Assembly (NCBI GenBank): GCA_027382625.1
Contig: JAJKFJ010021523.1
Location: 62,001-126,000, forward strand
DNA length: 64,000 nucleotides
Direction of reading: 5' to 3'
Source of the DNA: Tetmemena sp. SeJ-2015
Taxonomy: Eukaryota > Ciliophora > Spirotrichea > Sporadotrichida > Oxytrichidae
Under the pieces are notes generated by a model. It made no database searches and was not told the origin of the DNA. It saw nothing but the letters and a program-made list of their open reading frames with translations. Below, in pieces: positions 23,736 through 34,963 of the stretch. Numbering within the stretch: the stretch's first letter is position 1; each line of letters opens with the position of its first letter. The position numbers and the translations under genes are program-made.

Positions 23736-26700
23736 TCAAAATAAGAATTAAATACTTTGCTTGTCAGCTGCACTGGCTTAATCGTTAGGTCCCTTGATAG
23801 GTCTGATCGAAAACTAATCCTTGGATTAAGTATTGCTGTAGTTTTATATTTGGTAGTTGTTATTAAAATTATAGAAGTGCGACTAGGTATTTGTAAAGTT
23901 AGACTCTGAGGGAGTTTACAAATCCACGCTTCCAGAGCCCAGTTTACTATGTCCTAAGTAAGACTGGTCCTTGTCTCCTCTTGCGAGGATGTGATCTAAC
24001 TTGTTGGAAGTTTTAATATTTGATAGATCTAAATGATGAGAGCTTTTGCCAGGCACTCTTTGCATAAATGCAAGTTTAGCCTTTCCTTGCTTTGTGGGAG
24101 ACTTTAAAATGTAAGCAGTTTAGGATGCTGGATCCTGCTCTAAATTAAATTCAGTTTACTATCCTAAAATAAATTAGAGTCCGAGTTTTTGCTTCGATAA
24201 GCAGCCACTCTCATTTTACTTGGGGAAGGTTTTAAAATAAAATGAAGGTTGATTCTTTCCATGACGATCTATTATATCCTTCATCTTCTATTCTTTAACC
24301 TTCAGTGAGATTTCGGCTGAAGCCAAACTCTCTCCAATAGTAGAGAGATGATTATCTATGTGCTATCGTTTATAAATGAAGCAATTATTTTATGCTGGTC
24401 TACTCTCGACATCTTCATTTCTAAATCTTCTTGATAGGCCATGAGGCTTGAATTTCCTTTACGCTCAGTAGAGTGATTATGACTATCTATAGAGTCTAGT
24501 GGTCAAGACGCTCTGAGCGATGATGATTATGGGGAGGGAAGTGCTACTTTTTAGTGGTGATTAGAAAATTTGACTTCAAGTTTTTGACCATCTTGCCGCT
24601 CTCTTTCTTCTGTAAATCCCTCTCTGCTACTTCCTTTCTTCCTCTGAGAAAGTGCTAGTTATCTATTATCTCATCTACATTCTCTAAGAAATCCTTATCG
24701 TCTCCTTCTTCTATTAACTAACTCCCTCTCTTATCTTGCAAGGTTGAAGTATTATCATGCTGACTTCATGTCAACCAATTATTAAAAATTATAAAGTGTA
24801 GCTTAAAAAGATTGGATCAACATATTTCTTCTGAAAATGCTTGATCTTTGAATTTGATCTGTCCTAAAATTTAAATTAAGATCATCATAAAAGGTATATA
24901 GATATGTAATTAAATTTCTTTTTAAACTATGAAGCCCCGCCTTATGCTCTTATTGTTCTGCCACTTTGACTCCCAGCTTCCTCATTAATCAGAAGCACAT
25001 TTAATTATAAAGAAAACTTACATATCAACCTAATAAATTCATTAAACTTATCCTTATCGTGTCTGAGTTCCATATTCTTCAAGGTTACCTTATCTAGAGG
25101 TACCTTAACCTAGGGCATATAGTTCAGATTATTTGCTAAGGAAACTAAAGTAGAGCCAATATCTAGTGAAACGTTAGAGCTACCAGCAGCTAGGCTCTGC
25201 TAACTCAAACCTGGAGCAAATCCACTTTGCTTGTTGAGGGTAGCTGCAAGTGAGAAGTCGTGCTGCGAGTTGAATTTTCTGTGCCCTAATTAGTAAATGA
25301 GCAATCGCATATTATCTCTTACTTTTGGAGGTCTTAGCCTTATCTTGTAGTTTATTTCGAATGATTCGTTCCAGCTCTTCTTACTTCGATGCTACAAATT
25401 CATTGGTAAAATTTATCATGAGCTTACAATCGAAAAACTCATGTTTCAAAATACTAGGAAAGCCTCCTCTAGAACTAGCAATCACATTCAATCTACATTA
25501 ATATCCATTATCAATAATCTTTAGTTCTTAGTAATTGTTGATGAGGTTTCTCTGTTTGTCTATAGTTTTCTTCTCCTGAGTCCTATTGAACTTATCTATA
25601 TCTTTGGCTATTTGCATTCTGACAGTGCTTAAAATTAAATGTGCTGCCATGGATGCTACCACTATTTTAGTTGATTCTTTCCTCTGGATCAAGCTGGTGG
25701 CTTTAATTGTGAGGGAATCTAGGACTTATCACACTGGGACTGACTACTTGACTAAGACTGTAATCCTTAGTGTGTGAGTATTGTTGTTATTATATCTTAC
25801 TGGTTTGTTATCCCTAGAGTCTAAGTGGTCCAACGGGAGGGATCGGCTTCTGCTTTATAAAGTTCTAGAAGTTAATCTTCTGATTCTGGTCAATCGTGTT
25901 TCTGAAATCCTCTCTTTAGGTAGTGAAAAAATGAAAAGGAACTTATCATAAGTAGAACTGATTTGAGTGTTCTGCTTTTGATTTACCATAAGAGCTTACT
26001 GGTACAAATCAAGCTGAAAACCTAAAGGAGCTTGAATAATAGTGGAGGGTTGAGTAGCACCTGGAAGAGCAGTTGTGAACTTATTCAAATTTAAATAAGA
26101 AAATGGAATGGACTTTAGAATTGCATCTTGGGAGAAGTCAGATTCATTTTCTAGGCCCATTCTAAGTGTAACGTTTCTAGTTTCTATTGAACTTAAAAAT
26201 ATATAAAAATGATATAGAAAAATGAAGGGAGTTCAACATGGTCTGAGGGTTCACCTCTCTCCTAAGCTTTAAGTTTATCCCCTTCATCTTAGGTGTCTGC
26301 ATCTCTATACTGAGAAGTGTCTCTGCTTTATAATATAATTTGCTTTTGATGGCTGATTCATCGGTGTTGAACTAATTATTGTTGCGTTATTTTTCTTGAA
26401 TCTGGAGTTGCTGTTGCAGTCTGTGGATTGAGTTGTCTAAATTTAATGTTGGCTAATTCCTATCGCAAATATAAATTCGCATATACATATTACATATTGG
26501 ATTTGTATCGTTGTCTAGATTTTCAAAGCCAGTCTGGAAGTTTGAGAGGAATTTATCTATGGACTTGTCAACTCTCAAGCCACTCAAGTCATGGTTATAC
26601 TAGCTCCATCATAAATAAATCAGCAAATATAGCTCTGATTGATAGTGGAGTTGTTCTTTTGCTCTGAGCCCTTGGTGGTGAGAGTTTTCTGTTATACCTC

Positions 26701-26885
26701 GAACAGCTGCCTTCTATTTTTGAATTTACTCATCACATCCAAAATAATAACAACTCTACGCACTTAATTTTAACATTATGGATTTCTTGACTGGCTGTTG
26801 CTGTCTACCCGGCCTTCTAGTTTTTGATAAACTGCGAAGCTCTGTTATTAGAATCTTTCTCTGATTCTTCTTTTTATGTCTGCAT
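23736..26885 (-). CDS. Unidentified Ser/Asn-rich protein
   Basis: Not recognised. The ATG at 26883-26885 (MQTQKEESEKDSNNRASQF) starts a low-complexity N-terminus. A more ordered block lies at 25600-25270 (NGYQCRLNVIASSRGGFPSI, HEFFDCKLMINFTNEFVASK, EELERIIRNKLQDKAKTSK) and another at 25250-25060 (SLAATLNKQSGFAPGLSQQS; LKNMELRHDKDKFNEF). The C-terminal third is basic and Ser-rich (QRVPGKSSHHLDLSNIKTSN) and ends at TGA 23736-23738. Many frame shifts indicate introns or IESs that were not individually solved. It is divergent from the + strand gene starting at 27216. Confidence 0.4.
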
Positions 26886-27215
26886 TTCCTAAATATAAAT
26901 CTTATATTACTATCCTCAAATTTATTGGATCTTTGTTTTTTCTGAATTTTGTGCTTTGATAGATGTGACCTATTTTAAACTTGTCTATAATTAGTTATGT
27001 GTAAAAATTATAGCTATTATTTTTAGTATTTTTTTATTTTCTAAAAAGCCTGATATAGAAATATAATGAGAGAATGGATAGTTAGAGATAATAAAAATCG
27101 GATAAAGTAAAAAAGTAGGCAATTATTTTATTATAGCTGCTGCTACCTTTTATTCTTCATTTACTAATTCGCAAAACTATTCAAACAAATATAATGGAAT
27201 ATTTTTATTATTGTA
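26886..27215. promoter_or_regulatory. Divergent intergenic spacer
   Basis: About 330 bp of AT-rich DNA lies between two outward-reading starts (26885 on -, 27216 on +). It must hold both 5' regions and, in a nanochromosome genome, the two telomere-addition sites. No specific motif was recognised. Confidence 0.4.
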
Positions 27216-30200
27216 ATGATGGCATCTGAGGTCAAACTTCAAAAACAAATACAAAGCAACGCCAAGGAGTAAGTTATCACAATAATCTTTAGTTTAAGTA
27301 CCAGAGTAGAAAGTCTTAAATAATTTGGTTATAGCGTTAAGACCAACAAGACACAGTCCAACTTCTACTCTATCTATTTAGTTAGATTTAATAAATGCAA
27401 TTATTTTATCGATAACAGGAGGGCAGTGAACTGAGGGAGTGATCTGGGTCGAGGGCTAAGAAGGCGGAGACTCTGGTGGTACTCTGGAGCCCGGACTCGA
27501 GCCGATAGATATAAATAACTTGAGCGACGAACAACTGAGGGAGATTGCCCGCAGAGCAGGCTTCGAAGTGGACGAATTTGAATCCTTCGATCAAGTTCAG
27601 GGTGACGAAGATTTCGAAGAGGATGAAGACTTGGACGACTCTCAAGAAGACCAAGACAAAATTCAAACCAACAATTAGTAAAACCAGAGGAGTAATATTG
27701 TAGTTTAAGTTTTTGTGGAATGAACTGGTAGACTCAGATGTGGACGATATCGACTTTCAAAATTTCAAAGGACTCCACTTTAGTGATGACCCCAACAAGA
27801 AATTATTAAATACATATTCGTTTGTATGTGTGAGGAAATACTCTTGCCCGGAGACGGGAGCTCACTTTGAGTACGGTGATATCTGCGCACGGATGCTCCA
27901 ACTCAAGAAGCTTCGTAAGAAGATTGACTTTATCATAATTTTGCTAATGACAAGGAACTGGGACTGATACAGTCAGAATCCGAGTCTTACACTCAGAGCA
28001 GAAGGAATCTAGATAGTGCCAAAAATAAATCACAAGACAGAACAGCAAACGCCAACGGCACTACAAAGTCTAAGTTTGTAACCCAGCCTAAGTTGGACGT
28101 TTCCATTTAGAGAGAATTCGCTCATAATAATTTTATAAACCTATCTTTTCTACACTACTTCATTTTGATAATGCTTAAGGGTAGAATTAAAAAAGCAATG
28201 TTCTTGCCATGAAGATAAATAGTTATAACAATAATAATTACAGTGGCTTTGATCCCAAAAATAAGATTCTACTTCACAATAAATACTCTTATCTCTATAT
28301 AATGTTTACGATTAAGATCCTACCTGCCGCTTTTCAACATAACCAAATAACTAATTAAAAAAGCAATTATAAGTCTCAAGTTCTCAATTAGGCTCCCCAA
28401 TAAAGAAAAATAAATGGCTAGCCAAATTAATTCAACACATAAAAGTATGACATTCAAGCTCTAATTGAGCAGCCAAATATCGAGCAACTTGAGTATGAGT
28501 AGTTCATAAAGAATGATGATACATTTTCCCGAGATCAGATTAAAAAACTAGCAGATAACTTTATCCAAAGAGGTAATCAAGATACAAATAATTCAATGAT
28601 TTACATTTCACATTTGTTTAGATGGGAGCGCAAATCGCAACAATTTCAAGCCTTTTTAGTTCTGAGTAATTTAAGTATTTTAAGCTGTTGAATATATCTG
28701 CAATCTAAAATGCTCCAAACAGAGCGCAGTAAAGAATGCAGCAGTCATAGAACATGAAGAACTTTCTGGCTAAAGACTTTTAAGGGACAGAGCCCTCTCA
28801 GTAGTATAACCAAGGTTTTCATTTGAATGCAGACACAGCCGCCAAAATTCAACAGCAGCTCTACCAAAGTAACCACTACTACGGCAGGAATATAGACGAC
28901 AAACACTCCACTTCAAATATTAGAACTCACCAGTTCAAAATAAACGATAGTCTTTATTAGAGTATTGTTTTATTTTAAGTTTGCAACTAATCAATAGATT
29001 CAACAAAGAAGAGCTAACTTGATCAATCCCCTGTCCAATAACGTAGACAAGAGTCCCCTCTAAAGTTTCAATCAGCAGCTCTAAAGATATCCAAGAGTCG
29101 ATAAGCAGACAAGGCAGAGTTTGGATGCCAACCTATAGGCTAAACTATTCCAATAAAGAATGCAAGAGTAATTTGCTTTGTAAGAAATAAGGAGCAAGTC
29201 CTTAGAGAAGGTGCTACTTAAAGCACAACAGCACTCTAACAGATCTAACGGACTCCCTCATGATCAGAAGATTTCAAGGAATTTAGGGCATTAAGGACTC
29301 ACTTTAAATTATTTCACATTTTATTATCTTCTTTAAGTAATGGAGTTGCAAAGCACCGCAAGCACTACTCAATAGCAGTGAAGGCTGTGCCTTTAAGTGG
29401 AGCCCCACTTTAAGTAGACAGTATCAGTAGTATGGAAGATCAGACATCTTTGCAAGAGATATCACAGCAGAGATTTAGTACTTAGAAGAATCATGATCTG
29501 CAGAGATTGGATAATTAAGTGCCGATTATCGAATCATTGGAGTCTCGAGAGGCAATTACAAGCTAATCTAGAGAAAGGAGATTAGAGAAGGGGAAGAACA
29601 ATGAAGCTCCTTCAAATTTCCAGGGACTTATATCCACCAAGAGAATAAGGCAGTCCTCTTTTGAGCCAGTAATTCAAAATTCAAACTCCAGATTTGATCA
29701 TAAAGCCAGAAATGCAAATACAAGATTTTAATTTTATTGAATTTCTTTAATGCTGCTAGAGAGTTGATGATTCAAGATAATCTTACTTTACAGGTAATAT
29801 CTGATGATCCTCCAAAATCTTAGATGCAATTTAACTCTGGACTATATTGCTTTATTTTAGTATTCATCATGGACTAAACTCAAATCTTCAACGAAGAAGC
29901 AACGAGAGAAACAAGATTTGTCACATTATAGATAATTTAAGGAACTAATTTTTTAAAGATTTTGAAGGAAAAGAATTCCCCTTCATAATTTACAAATAAG
30001 CAGTCACCATTTATACAGAGCAGTAAGTATCAGCATCAAGCTAGATAGCAGTAGGAGCAAGTTCTCACTCAATAAAGCTAGTCCCTCGATAAGGACAAGA
30101 ATTTCACAAAGAGCTATGGACAGGTTTACAATTTAGTTGCTGCTCAAACCAATAACCCCATTTCTAGAAATCAAGTCTAGCATTCCTAATCAAATTATTC

Positions 30201-30425
30201 TTCAAATGAGAAATATTATAGCTGTAGAGTATTTCTTAAAAGATGGGAGGAAGAGGAGGCTTGAATGCTAAGGCCGCTGAACTACTTGCCAGTTTTTAGT
30301 AGAATTAAAGTTTGCTGAACACCATTTAGTTAAACTCTTATAATAATAAGCAAAGACAATAGCAAACTCTGGTTACTAACCAAGGAGCGGGGTAAAAATT
30401 CCATTTACTCAAGGATAATAAATGA
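27216..30425 (+). CDS. Unidentified acidic and Q/N/S-rich protein
   Basis: Start ATG ATG at 27216 (MMASEVKLQKQIQSNAKE). An acidic segment (EQLREIARRAGFEVDEFESF, then EDFEEDEDLDDSQEDQD) is followed by a compact conserved-looking block at 27700-27960: LWNELVDSDVDDIDFQNFKG, YSCPETGAHFEYGDICARML and a basic KLRKKIDKEL. Two IESs with clear pointers restore this block. From about 28400 the protein is Gln/Asn/Ser-rich with short helical pieces (QPNIEQLEYEQFIKNDD; LQAKLFQQRMQEQFALQEIR). It ends in AKAAELLASFQQNQ and LLKDNK with TGA 30423-30425. The family is not known to me. The 5' part (27240-27440) contains an intron or IES whose limits are unsure. Confidence 0.5.
27425..27442 (+). other. Possible 13-nt IES, pointer AGTGA
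   Basis: Repeats AGTGA at 27425-27429 and 27438-27442. Removal takes out an in-frame TGA before the acidic segment, but the upstream frame is not well established. Confidence 0.4.
27676..27704 (+). other. IES, pointer TAGT
   Basis: Repeats at 27676-27679 and 27701-27704. Removing 25 nt joins KIQTNNQ to FKFLWNELVDSD. Confidence 0.7.
27925..27951 (+). other. IES, pointer TGAC
   Basis: Repeats at 27925-27928 and 27948-27951. Removing 23 nt joins KKLRKKID to KELGLIQSESES. Confidence 0.75.
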
Positions 30426-30715
30426 TCTTTGGCTCCCCACTTATAACATCAGAAATCAAATCATGACTATCAAAAGATTATACATTTAAAATAGAGTTTG
30501 CTTCTTTGAGTTACAATTATATTCAACACACACACATTTTCTCTTTATAATTTGAATTGAAAAGCTTAACTTATGTTATTTGAATTTATAAACTACATCT
30601 CTTTTATTTTCGCCCATTTTTCATCAACAATTTAAATTCTGCATTCTAAGAGAATATATAAAATAAATCACTCTGCATCCCTTTTTATCTTGGTATTCAG
30701 TTTTGGCATATAATT

Positions 30716-33409
30716 TCAAATAGTGGCGATATTGATCTCTGCGAACCTGGCATTTTCCATTTGCTTGAGTTTGACTGCTGCCTTAGTGTTTGCAAGGTAC
30801 TTGAGTGCCTCTTTAGTTTGATCCTCGCCGCCTCCTTCAATATGATCCACAGTCTCTTTAATAAGATCTAGGAGGTTGTTTACATCCTCTGCAGTGATGA
30901 ACTCAGCCTCTATGCTGTAGAAATAGAGATACTTATTCAGGATTATTGCGAACAGATACAAGTTCTTGGCTTGGTTTTGGCAGATATCTGCGATTTTGAT
31001 GGCTCTCTTGAGACAATCCATCACCTTGTTGCCCTGCTTTTTGAAAGCAGAGAAGTAAAGTGAGGAAGCGAAAGTGATTGCCTCGCACTGAGAAGGCTTT
31101 TTAAGAAGCTTTGAGCAATAGGAGACTGTGTTGGTTACCAGAGTATCGTAGTTCTCTTGACCGAAGCAAGTCAATCCGAATGTTAAAAGTATAAGCATAA
31201 TAAAGGTTGTGGAAACGATGAGGTTGATAGCAGCAAATTTGGCTTCGCTGTCACTGAGCTCTTCCTCATAAATCAGAAGTGAGTTAGTGCAGAAATCGTA
31301 AGCTTCTTCTTCAAGCTCGTGGAAGTTGGGTATTCTATTTATGGCTTCAGCTGCTTGCAGATAAAGTCATAATAATGACTGACAAATTGAAGCATAATTT
31401 AAGTCTAAGAGCAAGATCTGGGTACTGAGATTTAATAAGGCCAATTAGCTCTCCAATACACCTGTAGATCTTAGTCTAGTCAATCTTAGGCAGCTTCATA
31501 GGTAGCTCATCTTCCTCTCCTTTCACTTCCTCTTATAATTCAATTATAAACTAAGGATGAGTATGTCTTCTTGTTGACTTTCTTAGCCTACAGGCCTGAG
31601 AGCAAGTTCATGAGAAAGGCGGAACAAGCTAAACACAGTAGCAGGCACTGAATACTTCATACGCTTGATGCCACCCTTTACGAACACTCTCTTGAATTTC
31701 ATTAAGATTTCAAGGTGCAAGTCTAAGTTGGCTCTCTAGCCTCCATTGACTAAATGAACAAGTTTAGCAACAGCTTCCTGTCCTTCTTCAAACTCATATG
31801 GATCTTCTTCTCCAGAGTCCTTATCATCCTAAAGTAGGGGCATGATGAAGTCTAGTAGTTGATCAACAGTCTTTGGACTTGAAAGCGGGTTCTGAAAAAT
31901 TTAATATAAGCTCATTAACATTTATTCTTATCATTGATGACTGCTTTGACGATCCTGAGAGCGACAGTTCTTCTGTTTCCAAACTTCATGTACTTCATGA
32001 GTGTTGGGTAATGATTCATGTTGAGAACTGCAATTGAAAGACTCTCTAAAGGAATGGAAAGGAGTTTCACCAACAGCTTCATAGAGTTATTGTCTTGGTT
32101 GTGAATGGGAGTGGCAGTCAAGATACTCACACAAGACTCTAGGATTTCATTCACGTACTTGATGTTCTTAGGAAATGTCTTAATAGAGAAGTTCATGAAA
32201 GCAACCTCAAGTTCAAGCAAGCGAGCAACTTCAATTGTTCTACCTTGCTCCTGGATGATCTTATCAGTGTACTTTTTGAAGAGCTTGAAGATATCAAGAT
32301 CCTTGTTGATTGTAATCACATCACTGTCTGCGTTTGCTGCGAATTTGGAAAGCTTTTCCATCAAGTTGATGAAGATGGATTTAATATCCACGTTTGGGTT
32401 GAGGTTAGAGGTGGTATCAAGAAGTGGCTCTAAGGACTGCAAGTGATACTCATCGGGGAACTGCTGAATAATGCAGTCCATCAAGTACTGCTGAGCCATA
32501 GTGTCCTTACAAATCACCACGATTTCCAAGATCTTTGGCAAGACCACAGTCTTATAGATATCGTAAGTCAATCCATCCAAGCTTCCTAGTCTGATAATAT
32601 TCTCTCCAACTGTGACTCTCAACTCATTTCTTTCAACTTCACGCTGCTCCTTGTCTCTGTTAGAGCTGAGGTGTTGCAGTCTCACCCAGAGTCTATTCAT
32701 CTCTGACATGTTCTGTAAAATGAAGTCGATGGCGTCATTGACATCTCCACCCTCTCCTTCATAAGGTGATCCTTTGTCTGGTAGCTTATCCTTCATCATT
32801 TTAAGCAAGTAGTAGCGCAAGAATAGTCCACGAACTGGCTGCTGCACACCCTTCACCATATCGAGCAAGTCTCTGAGAATAAGTTTGACTGGAGCCTCCT
32901 TCACCTTGATGTAGGCAGAACCCACAGTGATCATGAGATAGAGACGGGGGATAATGTTTCCTGCATGCTGAACTGATTCATAGAGGTCGGCCATCTTACG
33001 TCCTTTCTTTGACTCCTCGATGAAATGATTTTCCAAGTAGCCAAGCTCATCGAATAAACCAATCCTCAAAATAAAATATAAAGATACTTGAGACTTGTAT
33101 TTACCATCATGACTAAAGATATCAGTGAGTGGTGGGATAGAAAAACTAGCAGAGTGAATTTTAATTTGCTCTTTGGGCGCAAAACTTAACTTACAGAGGT
33201 TGAAGTAGTGTCTTGGAGAGAGCAGAGAAGTCTTCAGCTCACACAGCATAGCAGAGGAGTGCTTGAGTGCCTCTCTTAGACTATTAAAGAAATAGTGTTT
33301 AATATTGTAATTGAATATTATGGTCAAGGGCTTTCTTCATATAGAAGGCTTGTTGTCTAACTACAGTAGAGTGCTCGTCCAAGAATTTTTCCTAGTCTTC
33401 TTCCATCAT
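30716..33409 (-). CDS. VPS35: Retromer subunit VPS35
   Basis: Core subunit of the retromer cargo-recognition complex on endosomes. The start ATG pair at 33404-33409 gives MMEEDQEKFLDEHSTVVRQQ, matching the family N-terminus DEQEKLLDEA. Hallmarks along the alpha-solenoid: LKTSLLSPRHYFNL, ELGYLENHF, GRKMADLYESVQHAGNIIPR with PRLYLM (the VPS26-binding region), GVQQPVRGLFLRYYLL, NRLWVRLQH, QQYLMDCIIQQFPDEYHLQ, and near the C-terminus YLQAAEAINRI, EEELSDSEAKFAAINL, SKLLKKPSQCEA, LNKYLYFY. The stop is TGA 30716-30718. Three IESs are placed; an extra segment at about 33060-33190 (after RHYFNL, before LFDELGYLE) looks like unresolved intron/IES sequence. The family is highly conserved, which makes this gene the best evidence that these inserts are removed. 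Confidence 0.96.
31364..31405 (-). other. IES in VPS35, pointer AAGTC
   Basis: Repeats AAGTC at 31364-31368 and 31401-31405. The 37-nt insert carries an in-frame TGA and lacks GT-AG ends. Removal turns LALRL...LYLQAAEA into the conserved LALRLYLQAAEAINRI. Confidence 0.9.
31890..31928 (-). other. IES in VPS35, pointer TTCT
   Basis: Repeats at 31890-31893 and 31925-31928. Removing 35 nt joins VKAVINDK to NPLSSPKTVDQ. An alternative GT-AG intron within it leaves the wrong frame. Confidence 0.85.
33282..33319 (-). other. IES in VPS35, pointer TATT
   Basis: Repeats at 33282-33285 and 33316-33319. Removing 34 nt joins YMKKALDHN to SLREALKHSSAML, matching the family's [22 protein letters not shown]. 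Confidence 0.85.
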
Positions 33410-33561
33410 AAATTTAATAGCTTTATTGTATTATAAAAAATACACTCGCATATATCAAAATCTTTCCTCTCAGACTCTAAGGAACAAAGTTAAAAGTCAA
33501 TGTTGCCATTCGAAAGTCAAAGGTTTTAATTTATTATAGAAGTTAGAAATAAATTTAAAAT

Positions 33562-34751
33562 ATGAAAACAAGGGTGTTTAAAATCATCACCATTGGCTTA
33601 GTACTGCTTTTATCAGCACCTTCTCTGCTTAACGCAAAGGGAAAGACCTACGAGGACTTGGAGAAGATAAAGAGGGAGAGCTAGTAGCTTCACTTCTCAG
33701 ATGAAGATGGTGGTTATACCGTGCATCAGCAAACTCCAGCGCATAGTGCTGACTCCTCCAAAGTTAAACCTACTACTGATCATCAACCAACAACTAATTC
33801 AAAATTGATAAAGTAAATATTCAAAATAGTGTTTATGCATTTTCATTATGGCAATAAAAAGAGAATGTAGCTTCAGTACCATCTCAATACTCCACCCACG
33901 AAGTGCTGAACACAAAGCAAGCTCCTAAACCCCAAAATACAGAGTCTTCGCAGCAGTATCATCCACCCAAGACTGAAAATGTAGACGATCCTAATGAATT
34001 AGGGCATTAGAAGTTTCATGTGCACGGAGGTATGAAGGAGAGACAGCAGGAGAAAGAATACGCAAAGCAAGTCGTTTCTGACTTTGAGAGAAAGAAGAAT
34101 TCAAAGCAGGCATGTCAAGGTTATTTATTTTAAAATCTCAAAACAATGATAACTCAAGAGTCAATATGAAGGGAGTCAGTTTTTCCAAGTAGAGTGAATA
34201 GAAGGACTAGTTTTACTTCTTCTTAACTACAGTTATCCTCACTCTCACTGCTCTGTTGATAATTGGAGCTTGCGGATTTTCCGTTTACTTCTTCTTCTAT
34301 TCTAAATTAAAAGCTTTTGATAAATTTAGAAAATCCTTCAATAGAAAAGTTGATTGTATTTCTCTCTTCAAGATTTATAGATTAATTAATTTAAGCAATA
34401 ACTGACACAAGGAAAGAGAAGTGGGTTCGTGCACTTCGAAGAACAAGAGCGCATAGATCTAGAGAAACAGAAACCTCAAAACCTGTCTAAGATAATTGAA
34501 GATCCTGATGGAGAGGCAAATACCTCAGTCAACAAGGGCTACGGCAGCAACACCAATAAAAATGCAGTTGCAACCACAGACAACACATCAAGTAATAGAT
34601 CAAGCGTGGTGCAGCGAGCCTAAAACTAGCAGCAAAAATTCGATTAAGAGTTCAGTAAGTTTACTTATTTGAGGCTTCATTTTCTTTAGGTGATATGGCA
34701 AAGGCACGCTTCGATAACTAGTCCAGGAAGACAACTAAAGACTTTGCTTGA
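33562..34751 (+). CDS. Type I membrane protein with signal peptide
   Basis: Not recognised by family. ATG 33562 begins a clear signal peptide (MKTRVFKIITIGLVLLLSAP, cleavage likely after LLNA). A His/Ser/Thr-rich luminal or extracellular part follows, then a charged stretch (HGGMKERQQEKEYAKQ), one strong membrane helix at about 34215-34305 (LTTVILTLTALLIIGACGFS), and a basic then polar cytoplasmic tail. A 35-nt intron (34655-34689) separates the last exon (SDMAKARFDNQSRKTTKDFA, TGA 34749-34751). One IES is placed at 34101-34157, and another intron/IES is likely near 33810-33870. It is the only + strand gene between VPS35 and the first channel gene, and runs tail-to-tail with the latter. Confidence 0.65.
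34101..34157 (+). other. IES, pointer TCAA
   Basis: Repeats at 34101-34104 and 34154-34157. Removing 53 nt joins FERKKNS to RVNMKGVSFSKQSEQ and so connects to the membrane helix. Confidence 0.7.
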
Positions 34752-34963
34752 GATTCCTAACTTTTTTATTTGTGCTATAGATTTTAAAAGCATTCACTCA
34801 TGACCTGGACTAATTTAATAATGATAAACTTCAATCGTTCATAGATTATTAAGATATATTAAATACTGTTGAATTATTGAATGAATAGAATTTAACAGTT
34901 GGGGGTATTGATATAATGCTTGCTAATGTTTCAATATAAGTTAGGTTTATTCATGCCTGATCA

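Noticed and set aside
27406..27666. - strand ORF of 86 residues
   Set aside because: It is antisense to the acidic segment of the + strand gene; the hydrophobic look comes from the complement of Asp/Glu codons.
31369..31405. Treating this VPS35 insert as a spliceosomal intron
   Set aside because: It has no GT...AG ends that keep the frame, while the GACTT/AAGTC direct repeats give exactly the conserved protein.
32105..32446. + strand ORF of 113 residues
   Set aside because: It is antisense to the conserved VPS35 solenoid and has no family features.
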